NCBI GenBank assembly: GCA_028751875.1
Contig: CM054162.1
Location: forward strand, 9,492,990-9,556,989
From: Rapana venosa
Taxonomy: Eukaryota; Mollusca; Gastropoda; Neogastropoda; Muricidae
Direction of reading: 5' to 3'
Length of the DNA: 64,000 bases
The notes beneath the pieces were generated by a model, which was given only the letters and a program-made list of their open reading frames with translations, had not been told where the DNA came from and made no database searches. Both the position numbers and the translations under genes were made by a program. This document shows, one piece after another, positions 23,550 to 33,541 of the stretch (position 1 is its first letter; every line of letters starts with the position of its first letter).

Positions 23550-23724
23550 TAGTATTACCCCTAAAACACCACACCACACAACAACACACACACCAACACC
23601 AACAACACACACACACACCACACACACACCACCCCAACCACACACACCAACACACACCACCACACAACACACAACCCACCACACACTCACTCACTCACTC
23701 ACTCACTCACTCACTCACATTCTC
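23550..23724 (+). repeat. A/C-only low-complexity block ending in (ACTC)n
   Basis: Irregular CA/CCA/CAA units from about 23570, then about nine ACTC/TCAC units (23684-23719). Confidence 0.9.
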
Positions 23725-24079
23725 CCTCAATGATGTTATTTTAATTTTTTTTTTTTGTTTTGTTTCCTTGTTTTTTTGTGTGATAATTATTGATTTATTT
23801 CATTACTGACAATAATTTAAAACAGTAAAACAAAAATGAGTGTTGGGTGATGTGTCTGTTTTGGGAATTAAAATTGATATTATTTTTGAAATACACAACA
23901 CCCCTCTCTGTCCCTTCTCACTCACCTTTTTTCGTTTTGTTATAGTTATGGGTTTCCGATAAGGGGTTTATATTTTTTAAATTTTTAATACTTATTGGGC
24001 TTGTCCTCTTACTTAAGTCTTAACGATGCCCTATTTCAATTCTTATTGTTATGTTTAACAAGTATATGTACCATTTGAC

Positions 24080-24330
24080 AATGTAATGTTTATCTTTAAG
24101 ACTATTAATTTGTTTTTTCTTCTTGGTATTGTGTTTTTGAGTTGTTACTTCTTTTTCTCTTTTTTCTTTTGTTGGTTTGGTTTTTCTTTTTCTTTTGTTG
24201 TTTGTTTGTTTTGGTTGTGGGTGTTGTTTTTTTATGGTTTGGGGGGATGTTTTTGGGTTTTCTTTTATTAGTTGCTTTCGGGGGGGGGGGTTGTTGGGGG
24301 GGGGGGGGGGGGTGCTTTGAAAAGGGGTTT
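24080..24330 (+). repeat. G/T-rich low-complexity block with poly-G
   Basis: T/G-dominated sequence culminating in G runs at 24281-24312. Only low-complexity open frames. Confidence 0.8.
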
Positions 24331-24392
24331 TTTCCCCATGTTTCACTGTGAGAATGTATAAGTGTTTGGGGTTTTTATTAAAAGTATCCCTT

Positions 24393-24474
24393 ACGGGCGG
24401 GGATGGATGTAAAAAAGCACATGAGTGTTATTCAAAATTTCCCCGAAATAAAAGAATTTGTCATTGTCATTGTC
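24393..24474 (+). repeat. Dispersed repeat Z (3'-end module), copy
   Basis: Contains ggatggatgtaaaaaagcac, atgagtgttattc and aaataaaagaatttgtcatt. Related copies are at 22903-22975 (smeared), 26283-26355 and, in reverse, 30165-30255. The AATAAA-like word near the end followed by CT repeats suggests the 3' end of a mobile element. Confidence 0.55.
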
Positions 24475-24652
24475 TCTCCCTCTCTCCCTCCCCCCCCCCT
24501 CTCTCTCTTCCTCCCTCTCTCCTCTCCTCCTCTCTCTCTCCCTCCCTCTATCTCTCTCTCCCCCTTTCTCTCTTTCTCCCCCCCCCCCCCTCTCTCTCTC
24601 TCCTCTCTCTCCCCCCCCCTCTCTCATCTCTCTCTCTCTCTCCTCTCTCTTA
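24474..24652 (+). repeat. (CT)n / poly-C low-complexity tract
   Basis: CT repeats with several C8-C12 runs. Confidence 0.9.
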
Positions 24653-25711
24653 AATGCAACTTCAAACAACTGCCCCAGATTAATTTCTCCTTTTTTTTTC
24701 AATCATCACCAAGTTTTCACTTCTACCTGAATTTTCTCAGGCTATGTATATCCGTTTATTTGTCTATTAATTTGATTATTTGTTTATTCATCTCTTTATT
24801 TGTTTTATTCAATACTTTTTCCTGTGAATGGTGAACTGAATTTGTCTATGCCAGCAAAGTTAAGACTTCAAATAAATAAGGAACTCCCCAGAATCGGAAT
24901 GCAGCTACCTTCATGGTGGGCAAAAGGTTGCACAGGCAAAACCTCACTGTTGGTAAACCTCGGAACTATAGCCGAGGATCCTTCAAAAAGATATAATAAA
25001 GAATCAAAGACTGATTTTATTGTATAGATTATATCACCTCCCCCCTTCCCCTTTCCTTCTAAACTACCACTATGTTTACAGCAGACCACAGATCTCTCTA
25101 TGTAAGGGACTGGACCTATCTCCTGCTTAGTCTCCTCAATCACAGATTCCCTCCCTTGTACCACTGGATCACAGAATAGTTGTGACATCCCCGTTCTTAG
25201 ACGTATTATAATGCAAACAATCGCAACAACAACAACGTTCTAGATATATTGTCAGGATTCAGGGTTTGCAAGGGGGAGGAGGGGAGAGGTCAGGATTGCC
25301 TATTTAAAAAAAAAAATCTTTGAAAATCATTTCTAAAAATGATTGAGGAGTTGTAAGTGGAAACCTGCACTTGTTTCCTCCACCTTTTTCTGAAAATTAA
25401 CATTATTTTATTAGGTCAAAATAAATACCCAAGTCATAAAGCATGAGTACAAAAAGGTTATTATAGCGTTTTTTTTTCTTCCCTCTTCTTCGTCGCGTCG
25501 TTCGAACGCCGACAGAAAATTGTTATCTGTCACCCTGAACGAAAATGGTTTCGCTGTCGTTAAGCGCCCGACAAATCGGCCCCGCATCCAACTTCGGCAT
25601 AGGAGGAATTTTTTTTATAAAATTTTTCAATGAATCTGTTTCCACCATTTTTGGGTTTTTGTTTGGGGTTTTTTTTGTTTTGTGTTGTGTTTTTTGTTTT
25701 TTTTTTTTTTG
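24653..25711. other. No gene recognised
   Basis: Mixed AT-rich sequence. One 75-codon open frame (24800-25027) has no recognisable motif and I do not call it. The right end (25560-25711) becomes T/G-rich and homopolymer-smeared. Confidence 0.3.
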
Positions 25712-26135
25712 TTAAACAAAACTTTTTATCCCTATCCACCACATCACTACACAAAAAAACACACACAAACACACACACACACCACACAACAAACACATCA
25801 ACAACCACTTCAACAACACACACAACACAACACAAAACACAACAACACACAAACACAAAACCCCCCCAAACAAACCCACACTACTATAAAAAACACACCA
25901 ACACCCAACACACACAACAACAAAAAACAACAACAACAACAACACTACATAACATAAAAATTTTTCAATTTCACCCTACCCCACACACACACACACAAAC
26001 ACTTCAACACCAAAACACACACCAACACATCACACCTATCACAATCTACATCAATCTATTAAAACCCACACCCATCAAACAATCAACAACAACTATCTTC
26101 TTCTTCATCTTCTTTTCTTCACTAATCTTAAAAAA
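25712..26135 (+). repeat. 424-base stretch with no G on the plus strand
   Basis: After the G at 25711 the next G is at 26136. Composition is A/C with some T: irregular CA, CAA, CCA units, with short pure (CA)n pieces at about 25770 and 25982. Confidence 0.9.
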
Positions 26136-26282
26136 GGGTAGTGTAAAGGGGGAAACAACCAAGCAACATTTTCAACAACTTTCAAAAACTCTTTCCACCG
26201 TTAAAACCTTTTCGCTTTTGTAAGAAAGGGCCCCCCCCCCCCCCCGGTGCCCGGGGGGAACAGATGACAGAATTGACAAAAC

Positions 26283-26355
26283 CGCATCCACACGGGGACT
26301 GGATGGTAAAAAGCACAAGAGTGCTTATGCCATTACCCTCGATATAAAAGAAAGA
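26283..26355 (+). repeat. Dispersed repeat Z, copy
   Basis: acggggactggatggtaaaa followed by agcacaagagtgcttatgcc and a tataaaagaaag end. See 24393. Confidence 0.6.
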
Positions 26356-26577
26356 AAAATTTAAATAAAAAGGTCCACACCAAGAAGACAATAGAAGTGT
26401 ACATTCCTTTAGTCCTTGTTGCTGTTTTTGTGGAGGTTATGTTATAGTCTCAATGGAGATATCCGATTTGGGGGGCAAGCCTTCCTTCCCCCTTTGGCGC
26501 CGTGGACCACCCGAAAAATAGTACAGTTGTTGAAGCAACAGTGCCGTGCAAGCATAAGGATGCTGTGCAAGCCTGTT

Positions 26578-26732
26578 GTTGTTATTATTATTATTATTAT
26601 TATTATTGGTACTCCTTTACTAAGGACATTCATGTTAAGACAGATATAATATTGATTATAATCAAGCTGAAGAAAAGAAGGAGGAAAAGAAGGAAGAAGA
26701 AAAAGAAGAAGAAGACGGAAAAGAAGAAGAAG

Positions 26733-26812
<80 letters not shown>
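26578..26812 (+). repeat. Compound microsatellite (TTA)n ... (GAA)n-(CA)n
   Basis: TTA repeats at 26578-26606. A purine-only GAA/GGA-rich stretch at about 26670-26733 leads directly into (CA)n with one CTCA interruption at 26735-26812. C15 follows at 26827-26841. Confidence 0.9.
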
Positions 26813-26815
<3 letters not shown>

Positions 26816-27083
26816 TAAGATAAAAGGCCCCCCCCCCCCCCCACAACAACAACAAAAAACAACAAACAAACAAAAAAAACCCTAAATATAACACTTTTTT
26901 TTCTTTAAAAATAAAAGATTCTATTAGAAACAAATAACCCCTCTTCCGCTCCCCCCCCAAAAAAACAAAAAAAACAACAACCAAAAAAACAACAACCAAA
27001 CAAACAAAAAACAACAACAAAAAACCCACCAACAACCCCACATCCAGCAAAAAAAAGGACAAATAAACACACCAAACAGAATC

Positions 27084-27103
27084 CCCCCCCCCCCCCCCCC
27101 CCC
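27084..27103. repeat. Poly-C tract
   Basis: Uninterrupted C run within A/C-rich smeared sequence. Confidence 0.85.
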
Positions 27104-27273
27104 AAACTTATGACATGATGGAATGAGGTCAATCTCAATTATACGTCATTGTGAAACATTGTTATGACATTGTAAATTAACGTCTTACTGAGACCATGTT
27201 AGAGAGAGAGGGTGGTGGTGGTGGTGGTGGGGGGGGGGGACTTTAATGGAACAATTATGGTCATATAGTTAAG

Positions 27274-27276
<3 letters not shown>

Positions 27277-27309
<33 letters not shown>

Positions 27310-27355
27310 CCAGCATACATGCACACACACGCACACACACGCGCTCGCGCGCGCG

Positions 27356-27412
<57 letters not shown>
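27277..27412 (+). repeat. (CA)n-(GC)n-(CA)n alternating purine-pyrimidine tract
   Basis: CA repeats, a short spacer, then CG/GC dinucleotides (27340-27364) flanked by CA/AC repeats to 27412. From about 27346 to 27412 purine-pyrimidine alternation is unbroken, the pattern that favours left-handed Z-DNA. Confidence 0.9.
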
Positions 27413-27414
<2 letters not shown>

Positions 27415-27420
27415 TAACAG

Positions 27421-27427
27421 GGTTGTA

Positions 27428-27458
<31 letters not shown>

Positions 27459-27758
27459 CGTGTGTTACACGTAATTATTTAGCGCACGTAAAAAAACCCA
27501 CGGCAACAAGAGAGTTGTCCCTGGCAAAATTCTTAGAAAAAAGCCACTCTGATAGGGAAACAAATACAGCTGCAGAAAAAAAAAAAAAGGGTGAAAGGGT
27601 AGCGCAGCGCTAAGTGGCGACGCGTTCTCCCGCTCTCCCCGGGGAGAGCAGCCCGAATTTCACGGAGAGAAATCTGCCATGACTTAAAGTGGTATGAAAT
27701 AAAATCTGAGCGCTTTGATTTGTTGCTTTACAAGATTCAGCGCTATATAAATTCCATA

Positions 27759-27789
<31 letters not shown>

Positions 27790-27790
27790 G
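27421..27790 (+). repeat. SINE-like domain repeat S, copy 2, with (ATT)n-tailed 3' end
   Basis: Begins within ctttcggatgagacgataaa, continues through acggcaacaagagagttgtc and gagagcagcccgaatttcac, and ends in the terminal sequence gcgctatataaattcc followed by (ATT)n (27761-27790). The (ATT)n end is identical in style to 53915-53995, suggesting mobilisation by the same LINE machinery. Confidence 0.75.
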
Positions 27791-28659
27791 TACAAATCTT
27801 AAAAAAGCCCTAAAAGGCCCTGTTTTTTGAAGAGCCCATTTAAGGCCCCTAAAAATGAGATCTACAGCCCTGGAAGCCCTAAAAATGGGAATCATGAGTG
27901 AGAGTTTCTGTTGAAATATAGATTGAACAAATATACAATATAAAACTTATGAGATATGAAAGCAAGAAGGGTGTCCGAAGATCGTGATATCACGGATAGA
28001 ATGCCTGTCGTCTGCTATTCGTGTGGTGCCATCTAATTTGCCAAGGGAGGTAATTTGCATCCTTTGGAAGCTTGTGATGTCTTTGTTTTCACCATTTTTT
28101 AAAAACGTGCATAGGACTTCCTACCTACCCAGTACGTATGTCCGTAATTTTGTTGGAAAATAATGTTGCACAATGGAACTGCAATCACGAGTTGAAGAAA
28201 TAACCTGTTTACTGTCCTCTATGAGGGTTTTAAAAAAAAAAAAAAAAATTTTAGCACAGCTTCCCTGTGATTTTCCTGTGGGAATGTCAGTTTACAAAAT
28301 GACAGTCGGTGATACTGAGAAAACATTAAAACCTATAGCCAAATCTATTCTTTATTTTAGGAGATAACCCCACAGATTTCCTGCAGAACGAATACAGAAA
28401 CAATCTAGTTCATAAGGCAAGTTAGAAATGCCAGCTTTTTGCATATTTTCGACACTACATGGTTGGTTCATTTGGCTTGACTTTGAAATTGGCAGACTTG
28501 ATGGAAGATAGGGCCTACTTGCTTTTCTTTTCCTTTAACATTAAAAAAATCACAAAAACAATTATTACTATGGGAAGAAATGGGTGGGCATCCTTTTCAA
28601 GCCAGTGTTAGGCCCATCACTGATCAGCATTGACAATATGGGACTTATACATGTATTCA
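27791..28659. other. No gene recognised; ccctaaaa-rich stretch at left
   Basis: 27795-27890 holds several spaced gccctaaaa/ggccct words, echoed at 29707-29762. The rest is AT-rich without a supported gene. Confidence 0.35.
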
Positions 28660-29120
28660 TAATAAAGAGAACATGTTCGGCTACACACCGGTATTAATTT
28701 GGGGGTCATGTAGTATCTTGTAGAGTGCGAGTGGAATAAAATGTTCGTGATTTTCACAGATTTTTTTAAGTATGAAAAAATGGACTGTGCACTTGTTTTT
28801 GGATTGAGGACATAGAGCAATACCAGGTAGTCACGAGAAAGTTGGAAATAACCATCAAATGAGGGTTGCTTGTATTCCTACAGCGTTGACCCTGCACATG
28901 CATATTGCGGTAAGGAAGCTAGCAGAGGACAAAGGACTGAGGGGGTACAGTGTTTGCTGAAAAATTCAAAAAAAATTCAAACCTACCAAATTTGTTTCAA
29001 AATCACACGAGTTTTGAGTCAGAGGCTAGTCTTTCACAAAAGTGGTTTTTATTTCTGTGGATGCCTTAGTACGTGCAGTATGAATATAAGAGTTACATAG
29101 AAAAACAGAAGGAAAAGAGT
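28660..29120 (+). repeat. Dispersed repeat X, copy 2
   Basis: Second copy of the 6530-6945 sequence in the same orientation. It also includes upstream words (cacaccggtattaatttggg) shared with 30352. Confidence 0.7.
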
Positions 29121-29149
29121 GATTTTTTAATACCAGTGTGCAGCCTTCC

Positions 29150-29152
<3 letters not shown>

Positions 29153-29199
<47 letters not shown>
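29153..29199 (+). repeat. (CT)n microsatellite
   Basis: About 23 CT units just downstream of repeat X. Confidence 0.95.
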
Positions 29200-29203
<4 letters not shown>

Positions 29204-30164
29204 TGCCCATGTGTGTGCCACTCGGGAGTGATTGCCTGCATGTATGCATGTGTGAGATTGAATTAAAAGGACCAGAATTTGGAAGAGGCACTGTGACTGT
29301 TCGTGGGTATTATTACAGTTCCATTCCAGTACCAGGTAACTATCTGTATCTTTGATAAGGCAAGACTTAGTTCACATCAGCTGAAGTTTGAGGGATAGTG
29401 TCTTAAGTTCACTTTGCTAGTTGTGAAAGACAATATTAAAATTAGAGATACTTATTTCGGTTTTCAATTTGCTTAGTGGAGACTTTCATCACACTATGAC
29501 TTGAAGTTTTACTGTGTGAGGATTTTAGTTCATTGTGGTATCTATGGCTGAAAGACATTCTACTCTAGAACTTAACTTGAATTTGTGTCAATAATTGGTA
29601 TTCAGCATGCAGTTTTAGACAAGGAGACTTTGCTTACATGAGTTTGGTTTGATTATTAAAGTAAATGTAGACACAGGTTGATAAAACATGCTTCAATATC
29701 CTGTGGCTATGCCCTAAATTTGGAAATAATGACCCTTTAAAAGCCCTAAAAAGGCCCTAAATTTTTATATCTATCTATATCTATATATATGCAAAGCAGT
29801 TTAAAAACAATATATCATTCAGTGACCTTAAGACAAAGTACTCCCCCGTGGGGTTGCTGGGAGGCCTGTGAGTATAAATAACTTCCCCACCTTCTGGAAA
29901 TTCTGTACTAGAAATTTCATCTTTTCTATCCCTAACTTTGTTTCTGCCTTGTTCCTTTTCTTCCTGTCACCTCCTTCTTGTCAATTTTCTGCCTTCTTGG
30001 TCCATTCTCCTGCCTTTTTTCAAGAAAGACTTAAAAGATAACAGTTCTCTCTTACACCAAAGTCATGATGGGCTGGGCCTGACTTGTGAGGTGGTTACCG
30101 GTTGCGTGACGCATTTTCGCTCATATTAAGACAACAATAGTTGCTGGCTGAGCATTCGACAAAG
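29200..30164. other. No gene recognised
   Basis: AT-rich; a short TATC/TATA simple stretch at 29768-29790. No convincing coding frame. Confidence 0.3.
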
Positions 30165-30255
30165 ACAAAGATTGATTTATTTATTCTTTGATTTCGAGGA
30201 GAATGGAATAAGCATTCATGTGCTTTTTTTCATCCAGTCCCCCTGTGTGTGCAGG
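30165..30255 (-). repeat. Dispersed repeat Z, reverse copy
   Basis: Reverse complement reads gggggactggatgaaaaaaa, gcacatgaatgcttattcc and cctcgaaatcaaagaata, matching 24393 and 26283. Confidence 0.6.
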
Positions 30256-30339
30256 TGCCTCCGCAGGACAGCACCTCTACCTCTGTGGGTGTCTTCAGGT
30301 GCACTTTTTCGTGCTCCCTGCACTCTGCAGCAGACGCCT

Positions 30340-30460
30340 TGTGCTTGGGCTGCACACCGGAATTAATTTGGGGGTAAGCATGAAAAATGGACTGTGCACT
30401 TGTTTTTGAGATTGAGGACATAGAACAATACCAGGTAGTCAGGAGAAAGCCAGGAGAAGT
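30340..30460 (+). repeat. Dispersed repeat X, partial copy 3
   Basis: Shares cacaccggaattaatttggg and aatggactgtgcacttgttt and aataccaggtagtcaggag with 28680-28835. It is cut at its right side where the minus-strand LINE family T ends. Confidence 0.7.
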
Positions 30461-30626
30461 GGGCGAGAGAGAACTCGAACTCAAACTCAAAAGATTTATT
30501 CACAAAAAGGCCATTGGCCCATACATGAAGGGGGTTGCCGAACTGCTTAGTATTTTGGTGGGGCTAAAAGCAATAGTAACGACAAAATGTTACCGTAGAA
30601 CGAAAAGTCAGTTACAAAAATATGAC

Positions 30627-31202
30627 TTAGGATAACAATATCTCTCTTATTCTGAAAGCTTTACACAAATATAAAGTGAGGCTGTGCACAACCTCAGGAT
30701 GACTTGATGCCAGGAGTAAACAGAGTCTAAATAAATTAGGTTGTCTACTATATTTAACAGGCATGTAATTCTGCCTAAGGTCCTCTAATACTGGACAGCA
30801 CAACATAAAATGTACTTCATCCTCCAGTGCTTGCTTACATAATGGGCATAGCAGCCTGAGGTCATCAATATCATGTTCTCTGTATCTGAATTTATGAATG
30901 TTTATATCTGATACACCAAGTCTAAACTTAGATAAAATTCTTTTCAAAGGTATATCCATATCAAGTTTTAAATAAGGTTTGACATCGTGCGAACTTATGA
31001 ATTGTCTGTACATTTGAAATCTTTCACTACTTTGTATTTGATCACTCCATTGTTGCCATTGGCAGTCAGTCGATCCTTTGTCTGAAAGCGTTAATAAACT
31101 CTCTGCAATTTCCGACTCCTTGATTGAGCCAAACAAATCCAAACCCGAGTTCATACAAACAAGTACGTATTTGTGTAGCCCAGTTGTTTTTCCCTTTGAC
31201 AT
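30627..31202 (-). pseudogene. LINE family T ORF2 C-terminal region (minus copy)
   Basis: The frame ends the ORF2 protein. It contains a cysteine knuckle LCPLCKQALEDEVHFMLCC near 30860-30800 and a terminal TLYLCKAFRIREILL near 30660. It overlaps in a different frame with the RT ORF that ends near 31066, so one frameshift lies around 31100. It matches the 13708-13914 and 19500-19700 copies. Confidence 0.75.
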
Positions 31203-31926
31203 CTAGATCATAAAGCATCTTGTAGGATTTAGAAGGTAGCCTGCTCTCATTCATATGCAGAATCTTAATCCAATATCTAACGCATCTTACATCAGCATTA
31301 ACAGAGAGGGGATATCTATTAGTTTCACTATAAACAAGATCATTAGGTGTACGTCTATCTAAGCCTAAAAACAAAGCAAAGAGGTGCACTGATTCACAAT
31401 GTATTACAGCTGCATCCAAGCCCCATATTTCTGCACCATATAACACAGTGGGTTGTATTTGTGCATCAAATATCTTAAAGAACAAGTCAAAAGAGTTATT
31501 ATTCAATATTCGTAGTTTTTTCAACACATATAACAAGCTTTGTTTACCTCGACTTGCCAGATCTTTACATGCAGTTGTAAAACTAAGTTTTGTAGAAAAA
31601 CAGATTCCTAAATATTTATATACATTAATCACAGGCATGACTTTTCCATTGTACAACCATTTTTCATGAGTAGCTAAATAACCACCTTTTCTGAATACAA
31701 CAATATTACTCTTACTCAGATTAACCTTAAGATAAAGTGATGTTGCAGCACTGTTTAAGCTATTTAACTGCTTTTGTAAGCCTACAACTGTTTCGGATAT
31801 CAGGATAACATCATCAGCAAGCAAAAGAATAAACAACTCTGTGAAATCTTGGGGGAAAGTGGCACCATGTTTACCATTATTGATGACGTCTCTGGCTAAC
31901 TCATTGATAAAAACAGAAAACATTAA
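31066..31926 (-). pseudogene. LINE family T RT, C-terminal half (after the MITE)
   Basis: Begins right at the TTAA with LMFSVFINELARD (end of RT motif B region), then LLADDVILIS near 31830-31800 (motif C, catalytic Asp pair), LSKSNIVVFRKGGY, YKYLGICFSTKLSF and VLYGAEIWGL near 31440. About 286 codons are open. An ATG inside the MITE (32034-32032) opens a frame that runs into this sequence, giving a 322-codon hybrid frame by chance. Confidence 0.8.
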
Positions 31927-32592
31927 CCCATCACCACTGCAACCGCCAACAAACGCCCTGGTAAAAATAGACCCAGTTTTCCTGCAAACGCCCCAAAACA
32001 CCCTCAAATATGTGCTTACTATGGGCGCTGCCATTGTTGTTTACATAAACAAGATTCTTGTGAGAGTTGCCGCTTTGCGTGAACAAGAAGCTGCCATGTT
32101 GTTTTACACTTTACTGTGTCCAAATCAGTGAGGTTTTAAGAAAATTATGAATTTTTTAAGTTTGCTAAATAAATTTTGTTATGGGCAATGATTGGGATGT
32201 GTGCTGAGAGAGGATTTGGACACCCATAGATCAGATTTAAAGGCTTTTTCCATTGGAATATTGTTAAGACTGATAAAGCAGATGGGGTAGAGTGGCCTAC
32301 AAGCTGTTGTTTACAAGTTTAGTAGAAGAGATCGTGATTGCCATACCCATAGCAAAAAGTGTTGAGGTATCGTGATTATTATTTTTTGGTTTGTAAACAA
32401 CTGCATGAATGCAAAAATTTCCTGGCCCAGTGTGTACTTTATTTAATGCAGAATGCAGGAAATAACATTTCTTGTAGTAAAAGGTAGCATCTTTTTTTTG
32501 TGTGTAGTGACTATTGAAAGTTGTAAAAATTACTTCCCTTGACAGTTCTGAATTGTGTGAGAATGTACTGGGTGACCTCAGGGTGCTATGGG
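31927..32592. mobile_element. piggyBac-type non-autonomous element (MITE), TTAA target duplication
   Basis: The element is bounded by TTAA at 31923-31926 and TTAA at 32593-32596. It starts CCCATCACC and ends with the reverse complement of CCCATAGCACC, giving an imperfect terminal inverted repeat with a perfect outer CCCAT. It lies inside the RT of a minus-strand LINE: codons on either side of a single TTAA are contiguous and in frame (GVKQGDVCSPL on one side, LMFSVFINEL on the other). TTAA duplication with CCC-starting termini is the hallmark of the piggyBac superfamily. The 666 bp encode no transposase, so mobility would have depended on an autonomous relative; a piggyBac transposase relic lies at 5128-5370. 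Confidence 0.85.
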
Positions 32593-33483
32593 TTAAGGGG
32601 CTACATACATCACCCTGTTTAACACCAGTGGTACAGTATATTATGTCAGTCAATTTAGTTCCACATCTTATTCTGCTTTTGACATTCTGATACATGGCTC
32701 TCAAACATCGTAATAATTTACAGTTAACACTATTTTTCAGGAGAATAGGCCACAAAAGTTCCTGTTAATAGAATCAAATGCTTTTTCAAAGTTAATAAAT
32801 GCTACATAGAGCTTACGGTTATGAGCAAAGTGTTTCTGTACAAATGCAAGCAGAGTAAACATATGGTCTATAGTGGAGTATCCTCTCTTAAAACCAGCTT
32901 GGTGCTCGCCTGTAATATTATTTTTCATAACCCATTCCTGTAACCTATTGTTAATGATAGTACTGTATATCTTAATACTTATATCATTAAGAGAAATTCC
33001 CCGGTAGTTATTAGGGTTATCAACATCACCTTTTTTATGTAATGTTAGTATTATAGATTCAGCCCAGTTATCTTGAAAAAGGCCATCATCAAAAATTTTG
33101 TTGAATAATTTTAGAAGGAAAAGCACAATATTTTCACCTCCATATTTTAGCAATTCACCAATGATTTGATCAGGGCCGGCTGCTTTCTTACTCTTTAGTT
33201 TTCTAAGTGCCACTAATATTTCATCTTTAGATATGGGACGATCAAAATCTTCCTCAGTTCCATCACTGTCAACATCAGTAATCATGGAGTTGGCTAATGA
33301 GTCTTTCTCCTGCAGGGTTTTGAAATGTTGAAACCATCTGTCAACTGATATACTATTCTTTGGCTTATTTTTTCTAAATGATGCCTTCTTAACACTTTTC
33401 CAGAACTGGATTTGAGAATCGATTGATGACATCATATCTGCAAGTAAGGTCTTATTATACTGTTTCTTTTTCCGTTGAAGCAT
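32593..33483 (-). pseudogene. LINE family T RT, N-terminal half (before the MITE)
   Basis: The frame 33483-32737 holds LKSKKAAGPDQIIGELLKYG near 33210-33150, ILTLHKKGDVDNPNNYRGIS near 33055-33000, HQAGFKRGYSTIDHMF near 32900 and VAFINFEKAFDSIN near 32800-32765 (motif A; Asp replaced by Asn in F-I-N-F). A frameshift near 32750 leads to the next frame with LRAMYQNVKSRIR and TTGVKQGDVCSPL ending at the TTAA. The D-to-N change at the first motif A acidic position and the frameshift are both inactivating. Confidence 0.8.
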
Positions 33484-33541
33484 GTATTTATATTCCCTTC
33501 TTGTGACAGTACAAGTTTTTGTCCTCGTTTTTTAATGTTTT

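Noticed and set aside
26442..27062. 206-codon open frame on the minus strand
   Set aside because: It reads through (TG)n, (TTC)n and poly-G; composition is Cys/Val/Phe low-complexity only.
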